Origin: Cladopsammia gracilis | Lineage: Eukaryota; Cnidaria; Anthozoa; Scleractinia; Dendrophylliidae | Assembly: GCA_022457155.1 (NCBI GenBank) | Contig: JAJGOT010000136.1 | Coordinates: forward strand, 1,472,501-1,536,500 | Reading direction: 5' to 3' | DNA: 64,000 nucleotides | Part shown: one piece after another, positions 34,352 to 45,439 of the stretch | How the letters are laid out: the number at the start of each line of letters is the position of its first letter | How positions within the stretch are numbered: the stretch's first letter is position 1 | Made by a program: the position numbers and the translations under genes | Notes under the pieces: generated by a model | Database searches by the model: none | Told to the model about the DNA's origin: nothing | What the model saw: the letters and a program-made list of their open reading frames with translations, nothing else

Positions 34352-36997
34352 GATCTGGATCAGTAAAATCCTGTACAAGATAAACTAGTAGTTTCCATTG
34401 GAAAGTGAAGTGCTGCGAGTAAAGCTTATTGCAGAAGAAGACTTGTTTGGAGATATCTCGTTAATTGCATGTACTTTAGATAGTGAACAGATGAGCGACT
34501 TGATCTATTTTGCCATTGGATTAACTTTGCTAATATATATGCCGTTCGAACGGCAAAACCGCACGGCTACTGAACGGATGAACGCGAAGTATGAATAAAG
34601 CCGTTTCTGATGGCTCAAAACGGGAAAGTTTGCAGAGATTAGCGACCTTTAATTCTCTCTCAATGTAATGTGCGACTCTGATGAAGATAACGAATGGACA
34701 GCAGAACTATCGACTATGGTCTAAGTAGAATTTCGAGGCGACTGGAGGCGTTGGAGCGATTTTACCGCCGATTTCCTTCGGTGGATCCGATCGGCTCGAT
34801 GAGCGGAGTGCTGTCTCTTTCAGAGGGAGGACTGAAACAGTTGAAATAAAAATCGCTGGAATCGCGAATCGACCGCAAAACCACTCACTGAGACACAAGT
34901 AAACACACAAAGAAGTTCAGATGAACCAGTTTTATTCAAATATCGTTCCTAATTTTACGCTCAAACTCGAAGTGAATTTTCCCAATACAAATCCTTATAA
35001 TTTCGCTATTACGCCATTTACCACGACGTTTATCACTTGAGCTTAGGCTACCTGTGATGCCAGATGGTACGTTGTGACAAAAGGCAGTATCCTCTCGTGA
35101 CCTTTTTTCTTTTGTGTAAGTGCCGATTGTCTAGAGGCAAAGACACCTTGATGTTTTCTGGGTAACCCCGTGATTTGAGGCGTTGTTTGAATCTTAAAAC
35201 GCTCTCTTCAAATGTTTTCTTTTTTATGAAGAGTTAGTTCTAAGCAATCTTATTGCTTTCGCCTTCAATGAATCCATATTTTACGCCTGGTGGGTCAGGC
35301 GTGAGACGATGTGTCTGTACTGAAAGGTCTCGGTCGGCTTGTAGTGAGTGTTGATATCCAAGATGGAATCTTTTGTGAATCTTTTCCCATTATTAAAACA
35401 CTGTGGTGACAATCTAGTTAAATGCTGTTTTCTTTTGTTTTTTTTTTTAATTTTTCTCGATTTTTTTTTTCCTACTAACTCGAAATCCAACTCGAAGTCC
35501 AACTCGAAGTCCAACTCGAAGTCCAACTCGAACTCGAACTCGAAGTCCAACTCGAGGTATCATTACTACTGAACCTACCTGCCATGATCTATCAAGAAAC
35601 GAAACATAATTATTATCAATTCGCTGTTCTGACTCAAATGAGTTCAAATTTTATATTCAAGTTCCGATGAATTTCATTGCATTCTCAAATGCTTGTTCAT
35701 TTGGCTCGGATGGCTTTATGCCGGTGGATTTTCAAGATCAGTTGCTTATACGCGCCACACTGTGAAAGAAATTTCCGGGAAAGTTTAAAATTTTACAAGA
35801 TTTTGGTCTATTCTCTTGCCAAATAATGCCATTTCAATGTAATCGATTTTTGTAACAGTTAGCGTAAACTTCGAGTTCTACGAAGGGTTCGAGTTTAATC
35901 AATTTTTGCATAACCGGAATTCAATTGGATAAAAATGTACGACGATGAGTCGTGCACTTGTAATAAGCTGAGCGTGCAAGGCCTAGCCGTGTGGTTTTAA
36001 CGCAATGAGAAGTTCGTAGACAATATAATAATTAAGGCCTTTAAAAATCAGTTGAAATCATTAATTCAAATGGATGGACTCAATACCTATTTAGTTTACT
36101 CTTAATTCAAAAGATAAATAGTATTGAAATATTTATGAAGAGGAATTTAACCGTTGCAACCCCTTAAAACTGTACTTATCTATATCCTTGGTGCACTGTA
36201 TTAAATTTTTCTTAATAGGTTTTTAGAAGACTTACCTTCTACATGCAGCTGAAAAAGCTAGGCTTAAACGTAACAGTCGCTAGACTGTCAAAAATGCCAA
36301 CGGAGGTTTTAGCGAGCTCCACGCAGCTATAAAGCGTAGCGAATACAAGCTAAAATTACAGCCTTTACTGAGACACTTACGATACGACCAAAAACAGATC
36401 GCTGCATTCACCCCTCTCATAAAATAGAAGTCTGTATACAGGTGAACATTTCAAGTTCGTTTACCAACAGGTTGCAACTGAACTGACTGAAAATTCTAAA
36501 AACTGACAGGAATCTTCTGCGACACCACCTTTCAACAACCTTGACGGGCTTTTTTAATTTCGTTCCTATTACAAATTAAGTTATCGTCTCTTTCGTAGAA
36601 AAATACGTAAGCATTGGGAACATCAAACTTTAAGAGGGTATAAAGGAAAAGTAACACACATCTGAACAGCGCCACCATTTTGGACGGCAATCTATCCGTT
36701 CCGATGTTAATCGCGTAACTCTTTCCTCCTTTCCGGTTCTAGATGTTTCTGTTCGTGAAATGACCAGATTTTTTCCGGATATATAATTGATACTATCCAT
36801 TAGATTATTACAATGGAACTCAATTCATTCTATAGGTGTCAGAACATTCACTGAAGCGTGATGCTTGAAGTTGTTTCTCGCGGAGAATTTACCTGTAAAG
36901 AGCTGTAAACCCGGCGCAGCTTTTTCTCGACAGCTACAGTGAGCTTACTTTACCATTTTGTAAACAAGGCCAAACACACGACAAATTAATCTAGCAC

Positions 36998-38485
36998 TGC
37001 TAAATGAGGGTGCTAATGGGGGTACCCAATTGTCAGTTAACTACTATTTTTTCGGCCAATTGTCAGTTAACAAGAGGCTACACTGGTAGCCTATACTCAT
37101 GCGCTTGTATAAGAAAGTTTTTTTTTTCTTTTTTAACTGGGTCACGCTGTCGGAAATCGGTTCATTTCAATATTTTCATTCATTGATCTTATCAAGTGAT
37201 TTAGCTTGACAAGTAGGAAATTACGTATATCAGTAAGGCTTTTAAATTTGCAAAGTTAAGATAAGGTTACTTTAAAGGCCATGAGAATGACCACAGTGAA
37301 TGCGTTTTCGGGATTGGACTTAGAACAGCCGCTTTACGAAAATTATTCGACATTAGATTCTCATACAAAAACCATAATTTCTCACCTGTCAAGATAGCTT
37401 CCAAAACCGTAATAAGGATCGTCAGTATTAAAGATGTCTGTTTGATACAGGATCGTACACAGAGAGTATGGGAAGGAAAAAATTCGAAACTCACTGATGC
37501 TTGTGTCCAATAAAATACGGTGTGTCCGCTTACTTTGGAGTCTGCTTAATACAGGTTTTAGTGTAATCAGAAATCTTACTCATTTAATCTAACACTGAAA
37601 AGGGCTCGTGTGGTCAACCCCTGGGTCAACCCGCGTTCGCGTGCTAGGACAAAATGACGAAACAAAATACACACCATACTACCATCACTTGTCGCACTTC
37701 CCATTAGAAAAGGTAGCTCCATTTCCAACTGAGCCTTTGTAACAGCTTTCCCGTCGATCTTCTCTAATCGGAACAACTTTAAATCAAACTCACCGAGTCC
37801 AAACTTTCCGCTTATTGTTTGATTATATGTCCATTGAATTGTGCTTTGTCATTTCAAACGGTATGCGACTTATGTGTCATTCGAATGCCGATCCTTTGTC
37901 ATCATCTCGATAAAAACTCAGAATAACTTTGACCACGCCACTCGACGCCATCACGGAGATCAAGGTCAACGCTCTACGACCCTGGTACCTTTCGCATATA
38001 ATATCGGTTAATATGTCACCTGGTCACGCAGCGAGGCAGGTAAAAGTCACAAAATAGCTTTGCTGTTAGGAAAAAACTATGTTGCTTTTATTAACAACAA
38101 CAATCGTTAATTTAGTATAATTAATAGAATGTCACTTCACTGTTACCGTATTTTCTCGATTAAACGCCGGGCCCCGAATAAACGCCGGGTATAATTAAGG
38201 AAGTTGTAAGTAAGCTCCTCAAACGTTTGTTTGTGGTATAATAAACTTAAGATTTAATGGCAAGGTACAAGGCTGCCAAGAAAAACGAATAATAACCCTT
38301 TCTTAAAAAATGGCGGGCGAGAAAAAACTGCTGATACAAAGAAACGCCGGATCCACAAGGCCAAGTTTGAAATAAACGCCGGGGGCATTTAATAGAGAAA
38401 ATACGGTAACTTTTCATTTATCAGTAAACTACTACTATATTTTTGGGCAATTGTCAGTTAACTGTTAACCCCATCAGCACCCTCT
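36998..38485. mobile_element. possible 1.5-kb TIR element, GAGGGTGCTAATGGGG ends
   Basis: The left GAGGGTGCTAATGGGG faces CCCCATCAGCACCCTC at the right, and AATTGTCAGTTAAC lies next to both ends. TAAAT adjoins each end, possibly a duplication. It holds the MITE 38146-38406 and no transposase. Confidence 0.45.
38146..38406. mobile_element. MITE with CCGTATTTTCTCGATTAAAC ends
   Basis: CCGTATTTTCTCGATTAAAC and GAGAAAATACGG ends with TA on both sides. AAACGCCGGG occurs twice near the left end and once near the right. 261 bp, non-coding. Confidence 0.75.
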
Positions 38486-40815
38486 TAAATGCACTGGTAT
38501 TCTGAATTTCACTTTTGCCGGAACGCAATTGGCATGAAAACAAAACGAAAAAACTCGCGAGATAATAACGCCTTTTGTCACAACATTTCACCCACGACTG
38601 AAAAACCTTAAACAAATACTGATGAAAAATGGAGTTTCGTTCAAAACCAACCATTCCTGAAAACTATTTACAAAACGCCGCCTAACACATCATACAAGAC
38701 GTAAATCACTTAACGACACGACTCATAACAGCCAAACTTTGAAAGCTAATATAAATGCATCGCAACCGCAAAACCACATAGCGGAGTCGGTGCAGGCCTG
38801 TCATGAACCTCATTTCGATCTAAGGGAAACTAAAAAAGTGACCGCCAGGAGTGGTGCCCTGTTTATCCGCTCCAGACCCAATATTTTCTATACTAGTGTA
38901 TCCAAAAGATAGTAACTGTTGCGGTATATTTGTTGTAATAATGCTGTTTTATCATCTCGCTGGTATTACGGAATTTTGTCTTTCGTTTTTTGAGGGGAAG
39001 CAAAGCAAATGTAACCGGGATGAATCGACGAAAATTCCAGCTAATAAGACTAATTTTGTTTTGTAATTCACGCATCAAGTTCCTGCAATGTCTGTAGAAT
39101 ATTGTTGAGTGAAGGACGCGTTGACCACGAGGAAGGTGCGAAAATTTAGGTTAATTACTGTGTTCGCGTCTCCCAAGCTCAGCTCAGGTTTCGCGTCCCC
39201 AAGCGCTCAGCTCAGTTCAGTCTCATCGACCGCTGTCGGAGTGATTTCAAAGTAAATTTGTCTTTTATTCCGTACAATCTTCGAAAATGTTTGCCAATCA
39301 ACGGTCCTATCACCATGCCTCACAGTCCTCGCTCAACTCGTGGTAGTCTTCGACACTTCAGTTCCGATTTCGACTGGGACATGTTGGACCAAAATATTAC
39401 AAATCTCGCAGCCAACAGCTTGAAGCAGCAAGCGAGGCTCTTGTTCGTAGCGCAGTGCATTCTGGCCCAAAATGTGTTCGTGGCGCAGTGAATTCTGGTA
39501 AAAAGCGATCAAATCGAGATTTTTCCTAGCTTATATTTTTTTTCTCATATATTTCTTTTAAATCCTGATTATGTTGCTGCTCACTCGCTACGCTCGTTCC
39601 GCAGCAATAAGTGCGTCCATAGCAGACGTGACCGAAAAATGACCACGTGATCACCATTTTCCCGCCATTTTTCACGTCAAAATATATAAAACAGCAGACT
39701 TGATACTTTAGCTAACTACAAAACTTTCCGTTTCATTATGCAAGAGTAGGAACAGCAAAATACCATAAATTTTGATTTTCGTTCTATTTTCGAATACTGC
39801 TGGAGAGTTGAAAAAGAAATGGCTGATGGCGGGATGTCTGCTAAACATAGCTCAAATTGTCCTGGCATGGGGAAAGGCAGCTCTAGAGAAATGACATGTT
39901 GTTACGGCCTCCTTCCATTAGATTCGGCAAATGTGAAGATTGATATTTTGATAATTAATATTAATGTCTCATCTGATCAGATATAAAGTCATTGCACGTG
40001 ACGTATTATAGATGTGGGCTTTTAATTGTTTTAAAATTGCGGCAATCTATTGTATTTGATTTAGAAAGTCTTTTCAATTGTCAAATATCCTAACAGAAAA
40101 TAGACAATGAATAACTGAAAATGCACTGTGTAAATTGAACCAACAACACATTTTCATCGTCAATTAGCTAGCAAGGCGGGAAAAGTCTTTCACTTTCACT
40201 TCCCTAACATCAAAATTATTTACATTCACACTCGTGATTCTTTGTTACTCATAACTTTTTTTGACTTGCACCAACACGAATTTTCAAACCAAGTTCTCTC
40301 AATCTTCTCTATCCTGCCAAGAACCATATCCAGTTGACTACTGCGCCTCGCATTTTCTACATAATGTCTGATTCTACAACGCCATCTTTACCATATTTAT
40401 TTTATATTTATTTTAGATTCTTCTTTTTTTAACCTCATGTTTCAACGCATTAACGAGATGGCTTTAAGAGCCCTTGGATTCTGTTAGTAGTTTATTATGT
40501 CCAAAGAACGAAAATAATAATTATTTCCCGAGGAAAAGAAGGAAAATCGTTTCGCATCGTCTCTAACACTTTAAACCGTTTATTCCAAGGTCTAATTAAA
40601 AGGTGAAACTTTCGATATATCAAAAAATAAATTACATTTCATAGACACTTTAACAACTGCAACTCGCAACCCAAGGCATTACATTACGTGCATGGCAAAT
40701 TTGATGATTCTGGCATTAATTTTTCAAGTTAACTTACAATGAAAAAGGTCCAATAATATCTGAATACGGTAATAAGCGGATACAATGATAGCCGCTTTGT
40801 TCTATTCTGTTCTTA

Positions 40816-40996
40816 GGCTGGTTTTCACTAGCGCATAAGCACAAGCCAACATACGCAGACTCAGTAACGTGTTATTCATTAGTTCCAATTGTTCGAACAA
40901 AACAGAACAATATAGGCACTAATGATCAACATGTTACTGAGTCTGCGTATGTTGGCTTGTGCTTATGCTTATGCTTATGCGCTAGTGAAAACCAGC
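40816..40996. mobile_element. MITE with GGCTGGTTTTCACTAGCGC ends
   Basis: Inverted arms of about 55 bp (GGCTGGTTTTCACTAGCGCA ... GCATACGCAGACTCAGTAAC-type words). The right arm carries two extra TTATGC units. TTA lies at both edges (one-base offset on the right), as in PIF/Harbinger MITEs. Confidence 0.75.
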
Positions 40997-41174
40997 TTAC
41001 TGCCGTGGACAGTTTATTTTTGTTATTTAATAATCAGTAAATTAAAAGGACGAGAAAAACCTTTTTTCGATGGGCTTTGTATATATGTATAGGTTTACCA
41101 GAGCTTGGGTAAAGTAACCGAGCGGGCAGTCAGACCACATAACGTATGAGCTTTGTTCAAGTGAATTTAACGCA

Positions 41175-41356
41175 ATTAACTCAATCGAACACAATCTAAT
41201 GGATTGAGTTCGATTTATTCGATTGAGTTCAATTGGTTCGGAAATCGAACTCACACAAAATTCGGTGTTCAATTTCGGTCGATTGCCGAACTCAATCCAC
41301 GGATTGAGCCGGTTCGATTGAGTTCGATTTCCGAACGTGCGATTTACTACGCCGGT
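41175..41356. mobile_element. fragment related to the AATCGAAC-array element
   Basis: Words TCAATCGAAC and TTCGATTGAGTTCG in both orientations, and a right end TACGCCGG like that of 26990-27863. The left end is missing. It lies just 85 bp before the second Ly6 exon. Confidence 0.6.
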
Positions 41357-41440
41357 AGATACTTGAAATTGAAACAGATCTTATCAAGAAAGAAGGGAGG
41401 TTGAAGTTAACAATCCATGTATATTTCTTCATGTCTGCAG

Positions 41441-41730
41441 CATTTGGGCTCAAGTGCTACACCTGTGCCAGTTCAACTAGCATGGATGACTGTAACAAGA
41501 ATAGAAAGGAATTGGATTGTGGCTCAAATTATGACCGCTGTGGAACAGAGATCGTCGTCATTAAAACTTCAAAAGCAGAGAGTAAAAACTACGCGAAAGT
41601 CTGTACTACTAAGGCAACTTGCAAGACCTTCACCGATTGCTGTGATAGCGATCTGTGTAACGGTGGTGCAGCGCCCATGGTCAGCCTCCTCCTGATGGTG
41701 GCATGCTCCCTCGTGGCCTTTTTCCGTTAA
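41441..41730 (+). CDS. Ly6/uPAR three-finger protein, exon 2 (mature domain and GPI tail)
   Basis: The acceptor TTCATGTCTGCAG is followed by the mature protein. It opens LKCYTC and closes CCDSDLCN, the hallmark ends of the Ly6/uPAR fold, with ten cysteines in all. The last 20 residues are hydrophobic after GGAAP, the pattern of a GPI-anchor signal. Such proteins sit on the outer cell surface and often act as receptors or receptor modulators; this member's partner is unknown. Joined to 24068-24113 it gives 111 residues, normal for a one-domain Ly6. AATAAA lies at 42004. The leader exon and GPI tail distinguish it from secreted three-finger toxins. Confidence 0.88.
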
Positions 41731-42003
41731 GCGGAAAGGATCGAAGCTACCAGTGTTTGCAGCCTACCAGAATCAGCTTAGACTTTCCTTATTAAAGACA
41801 TATTTTATAGCAATTAAGAAAAAACACTAGCCTTAAAATTGATTTGTGTCGGAACGATGTGAAAAAAGCGAGCAACCCAATGCACGCGTAGTCAGGGAAA
41901 GAAAATATTTTTGATTTGCTATCAATTAAAATAGTTTGGAGTTTGTATCTCAGCTGCATTAAAACACTGTAAAGTTAATTTGATCGTGTTTGTTGTCTGT
42001 GAA

Positions 42004-42009
42004 AATAAA
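42004..42009 (+). promoter_or_regulatory. polyadenylation signal AATAAA of the Ly6 gene
   Basis: AATAAA about 275 bp after the stop codon, just before the MITE at 42091. It defines a plausible 3' UTR of about 290 bp. Confidence 0.6.
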
Positions 42010-42090
42010 ACATTGTGATATTCTTAATCCCAGTAAACGAAAGTCGAACCCTCCACAGGTGAAGGAGTGGCTAAATTCTTACTGTTGCGA

Positions 42091-42450
42091 CCCGGAGGGG
42101 AGGGGGGAGGTACGCCCTTATATACGCTATATAGGTATGTGCCGCCCGATAGGGTAGGGTTTTTGAGGTGCTCAGTCCTTAAATAGGGTATCCTTTTTGG
42201 TACTTTTGGTATTGTAATCCTTAGATATTCCTTAGATAGGGTCACTAAATTGCAGTATCCACCCCAACGCGCAAAACGAAAAAGATATGGTCTGTTAAAA
42301 CTGTACTACACGCCTGGTTTTGGGCCTTAAAAAGGGTATCAAATCTCGATTTTCCACCCTTAAATAGGGTCAGGGTTTGAAAACCTTGGCGGCACACACC
42401 TATCCTAAATTGTCGGGAGTACTCCCCCCCCCCCCCCCCCACCCCCCGGG
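42091..42450 (-). mobile_element. C/G-run-ended MITE (family member B) with 8-bp duplication TGTTGCGA
   Basis: Ends CCCGGAGGGGAGGGGGGAGG and C17-ACCCCCCGGG, flanked exactly by TGTTGCGA at 42083-42090 and 42451-42458. The interior is the inverted partner of 20992-21332. 360 bp, non-coding. Confidence 0.9.
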
Positions 42451-42981
42451 TGTTGCGAGAAGTCGACCCTAGGCAGGAAGAAAGAAAGTGCGCGAAGCAG
42501 CCGTGATTCCTATGGTGGTGGGAAGCGAGAGAAATGGAGAAAATTGTGTATAATACAGCATAATATTTTGCAGTCAAAAAACCGCTTTGACCAATTTACT
42601 TTATCAACCCTGGGAGTCTGTAAGTTCAGACTACCTGGCCATGTCTCCCCCACTTCTTCTCTTCAGTAGACTTCAGAAAATACTCTGTGTACAACGAATA
42701 CAAAATAATAGTTTGAACAAGAACTCTGCGAGTATTACGGTCGGACTTTTTAGGGTCACTAAAAACCAACAGGCCATTTCCGAGTTGCCTCCAGACTCTC
42801 TATCAAAGCGAGGCTAGGTGTGAAACCTTTCACATGAAAATGAGTTTTCATTTACATACAAATAAGTTTTATTTGTTCTAAAATGGGTCTAAAATGGGTC
42901 AGCCAAACCCCCCACCCCTCGGGCAAGGCTACCAGTTGTATATTTACACTTACACAGTTTTTAGAACACGATTATCATACA
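42451..42981. other. no feature seen
   Basis: A 76-codon frame (42587-42817, +) has no recognisable family. Confidence 0.4.
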
Positions 42982-43145
42982 TACCTAATTTAATAAAGGT
43001 TGCTTTGACAATTGGTCATTGGTAATTGGGCATTGGCGTTTAGGCATACGGAAAACAATGTAATGCTTTGCTTGAATGACCGCCAAACAATAGCTTCCCA
43101 ATGCCCGATTACCAATGACCAGAGCAACCTTTATTGAATTAGGTA
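42982..43145. mobile_element. hairpin MITE, TACCTAATTYAATAAAGGTT ends
   Basis: Inverted arms of about 55 bp, including GGTCATTGGTAAT and GGGCATTGG, around a 50-bp loop. Non-coding. Confidence 0.75.
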
Positions 43146-43157
43146 TATACATGTATA

Positions 43158-43336
43158 CACCTTATTCATAAATGGCGGCCGATTTATTATTCTTTTGTAT
43201 TTATTTTAATTAGCCTCACTGGCCTCATTTTAGAGTATAAGTTCTTTTGAATTTTGCACATGCTAACGAGGCTAGTGAGGCTAATTAAAATAAATACAAA
43301 AGAATAATAAATCGGCCGCCATTTATGAATAAGGTG
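43158..43336. mobile_element. hairpin MITE, CACCTTATTCATAAATGGCG ends, TA flanks
   Basis: Arms of about 69 bp are nearly perfect complements (through CGGCCGATTTATTATTC and GAGGCTAATTAAAAT-type words). TA lies on both sides. Non-coding; the high arm identity suggests recent movement. Confidence 0.82.
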
Positions 43337-43439
43337 TATGTTGTGGTGCAATTTTGTCCTTGGTGCAAATTTTATTTTCCTTTGTTTTTGGGTATGGTAA
43401 TTTATGATAATGTATGATAAAATTTGCACAAGGATAATA

Positions 43440-43620
43440 TATTTAGAGTATCGATTTAATAAGAATGCAAGGCTGATTCACGATACGGAAACGACTATAT
43501 TTGTTAATCCAATATTTCAAGAATCAGCCTCGCTTTTTTATCAAATCATTTCATTATTTTATAGCTGATTAGATCCTTTACTACAGGATCCGGTTCTTCT
43601 ATTTCGTTACGGTGGTCTCT
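43440..43620. repeat. dispersed repeat shared with 52410-52535
   Basis: Shares GAAACGACTATATTTGT, ATAGCTGATTAGATCCTTTA, CTACAGGATCCGGT and CTATTTCGTTACGGTGGTCT with the segment near 52.45 kb in the same orientation. Identity of the element is unknown. Confidence 0.7.
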
Positions 43621-43644
43621 CTCTCTGGTCTCTGGTCTCTACTA

Positions 43645-43903
43645 AGGGACGGACCATTATTTTTTTGACGGGGGGGGGGGTTGAAAAATTTTCGCATGCA
43701 AACATTTTTTTTTATATGCGGCACCCGCTGCAAACAATTTATTTTGTGTCTCCGTCCAACTGCTATACTTCCAGCAAACAATTTTTTCTTTAGTTTTTGC
43801 TTGCATACACTTGTTATTTCAGTGTTTATAGCCTCTGCAAACAATTTATTTCAAAATTTTCCAACCCCCCACCCCCCCGTCAAAAAAATAATGGTCCGTC
43901 CCT
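43645..43903. mobile_element. MITE with AGGGACGGACCATTATTTTT ends, TA flanks
   Basis: Inverted ends continue through TTGACGGGGGGG. TA lies at both borders. The interior carries GCAAACAATTT three or more times. 259 bp. Confidence 0.8.
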
Positions 43904-44062
43904 TATTTAATGTATCCCCCATTCTAAGAGACAAACGATGTTCGCCGCAAATTAGGCGAAACTTAAAAATATAACTCGCCTGTCTTCAGCTCTTCTCAAA
44001 CTAGCTAAATCAGTTTGCTGGCGGCATAAGCAATTGTGAAATTGCTGTTCTTAGTGCTACGG

Positions 44063-44182
44063 TAGCCTGCAATGCAGGCGTTTATTAAATGATGGGGCGA
44101 AATTTCGAGGACGCGCGCGCGCGGGGACCCGCGTCCTCGAAATTTCGCCCCATCATTTAATAAACGCCTGCATTGCAGGCTA
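44063..44182. mobile_element. 120-bp near-perfect palindromic MITE with 9-bp duplication
   Basis: Begins TAGCCTGCAATGCAGGCG and ends with its complement; the centre is a CG-rich run. GTGCTACGG lies on both sides (44054-44062 and 44183-44191). The duplicate locus near 10693 reads TTAGTGTTTACGGCTTAGCG with no insert, so the empty site is available in the same window. A 9-bp duplication is typical of Mutator-like elements. Confidence 0.9.
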
Positions 44183-44359
44183 GTGCTACGGCTTAGCGTA
44201 AGGCATTGTGTTAAAAACAAAGGCGAAGTTCAACGAATTGACAATTAAGATCAAAACTGCTGCTTAGCTGATTAGCTATGCTTGCAGCGCAACAATAATT
44301 TTCCATATCATGTTCGTTTGATTCACATGCGAAAATGCATCACTGAAATTTTTCGGACA

Positions 44360-44800
44360 TCATAATGCCAAAGCCCAGAAAGAATCGTTTCCAGGCATTC
44401 TAGACCTTTTTCTTGATTTCGCGGTCTTCAGTGCTCCCGGGGACCAAGGTCCGGAATCATTTCCGGTCCTGGAATCGTTTGCATTGCTGTCGGTGCTGCA
44501 GTACATTGCAGCGTCCAGCATCGCGGAAAGGTCTGGTAACGAGCTTGACAGACGTCGCCTTCTTTCCGACGATGCGTTACTCACGGTCTGCGGATTTGTC
44601 CCGTCGTCTAGTTGCGCAACTGCATTTTTGCGCGCCCCAAACTGTTTTCGGAACCATTTTTGGGAATATGAAGGCGATTTTAGATCCCCAAGTTTGTCTA
44701 TGCCTTTTGCACATCGTACATTTTCGTTGCTTGTTTGATTTTCCAATGTTATCTTGATTTTATTGATGTCTTCTTGCCGTTTGTCCTCTTTCGTTGTCAT
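44360..44800 (-). CDS. uncharacterised 146-aa protein, MTTK...SSSLPDL family, copy 2
   Basis: Intact ATG-started frame. Blocks shared with 5992-6411: MTTK start, DIN...TLENQTSN (11-25), KWFRKQFGARK (48-58), DDGxxPQT (65-72) and RRRRLSSSLPDLSAMLDAA (80-98). The last 48 residues differ from copy 1 and are basic (KTAKSRKRSR). No signal peptide or membrane segment is seen. Function unknown. It is one copy of a duplicated locus whose other copy (10845-11049) is dead, so the preserved frame here suggests selection. Upstream TCTTGGGAAAGAAGG on the sense side is also shared with the dead copy. Confidence 0.68.
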   Translation of the reverse strand: MTTKEDKRQEDINKIKITLENQTSNENVRCAKGIDKLGDLKSPSYSQKWFRKQFGARKNAVAQLDDGTNPQTVSNASSERRRRLSSSLPDLSAMLDAAMYCSTDSNANDSRTGNDSGPWSPGALKTAKSRKRSRMPGNDSFWALAL

Positions 44801-44918
44801 TGCTGTCTTGGGAAAGAAGGAAGAGAATATTCAAAACCTTTCCTATAATACTCTTAACATTTTCACTCTCAGAGTCAATTAATTATGGCTCGAAGACATG
44901 CCAGTAGTGTAGTTCTAA

Positions 44919-45070
44919 CCCGGGGGGGGGGGGGGGGGAGTACTCAACAAAGTTTTGTACGGGGATGCTCCGCCCGAGGTCCGAACCCTTACCCTTTCAA
45001 ATACCGTTTTTGACAGTAAAGGTACCCCTTTCATATACCTTACATCGAAAATGGTACCCCTTTTTCGCAA
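44919..45070 (-). mobile_element. truncated C/G-run-ended MITE (family member E)
   Basis: Starts CCC, then a G18-like run, then GAGTACTCAACAAAGTTTTG and GGGGATGCTCCGCCC. This is the complement of the right end of 56848-57271. The opposite end is missing. It sits at the exact edge of the duplicated block. Confidence 0.75.
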
Positions 45071-45439
45071 TATAATATTGCGATGTTGCAATATTTCGGA
45101 AATATTTTACATCTAATAGATAGCCCGCGATGTGCTCTACAAGATAAGGTAAATATTATGGGTTGTTTCGCTGCAGGGGGTCCGTGACGTCATCCAAAAT
45201 GGCCGCCAAGATGGCCGCCATCTTTGATTTTACTGAAAATTCAGTATCGGAAAAATGCGGAAATCGCAAATATTGTTTGGTAGAGTTGCAAAATAACATA
45301 CAATTAAACATTTTGATGCTTTTGGTAGCATTTTATATGTTATTTTTTTCACTGAAAAAAGGTGAAAACACGCATTTGTATTGAAAAAGGGCTTGACCTC
45401 GTGTTACTTTTGACGTGATATCTCGTTACAATGGATAAT

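Larger units (their letters stand above)
33383..35555. mobile_element. 2.2-kb element with inverted TCGAGTTGGACT arrays
   Basis: The left end (33383-33443) is a run of TCGAGTTGGA and TCGAGTTCGAG words, and the right end (35478-35555) is the same array inverted and longer. Between them are CTCTCTAATACGGACA-type repeats (33475-33600) and a nested element (33953-34320). No transposase was found, and no target duplication is evident. Acidic Phe/Glu/Asp frames near 35500 (-) are translations of the array. Confidence 0.55.
24114..41440 (+). other. 17.3-kb intron of the Ly6 gene, transposon-rich
   Basis: Begins GTAAGTTATT and ends TTCATGTCTGCAG. It holds at least eight transposon-like units, several tandem repeats and an antisense repeat-protein ORF, each listed separately. 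Stretches at 24.2-25.6, 28.5-29.2, 32.4-33.38, 35.6-37.0 and 38.5-40.8 kb show nothing else recognisable. Intron status depends on the exon pairing proposed here. Confidence 0.65.
43948..44918. repeat. segmental duplication, right copy (partner 10567-11155)
   Basis: Same order and orientation as the left copy, but with the intact gene and an inserted 120-bp palindrome. Homology stops abruptly where the C/G-run element starts at 44919. Confidence 0.8.

Noticed and set aside
35281..35572. Phe-Glu-Leu-Asp repeat peptides on both strands
   Set aside because: Translations of the TCGAGTTGGACT terminal array.
39258..39491. 77-codon plus frame
   Set aside because: No recognised family; its end merges into repeated CAGTGAATTCTGG-type sequence.
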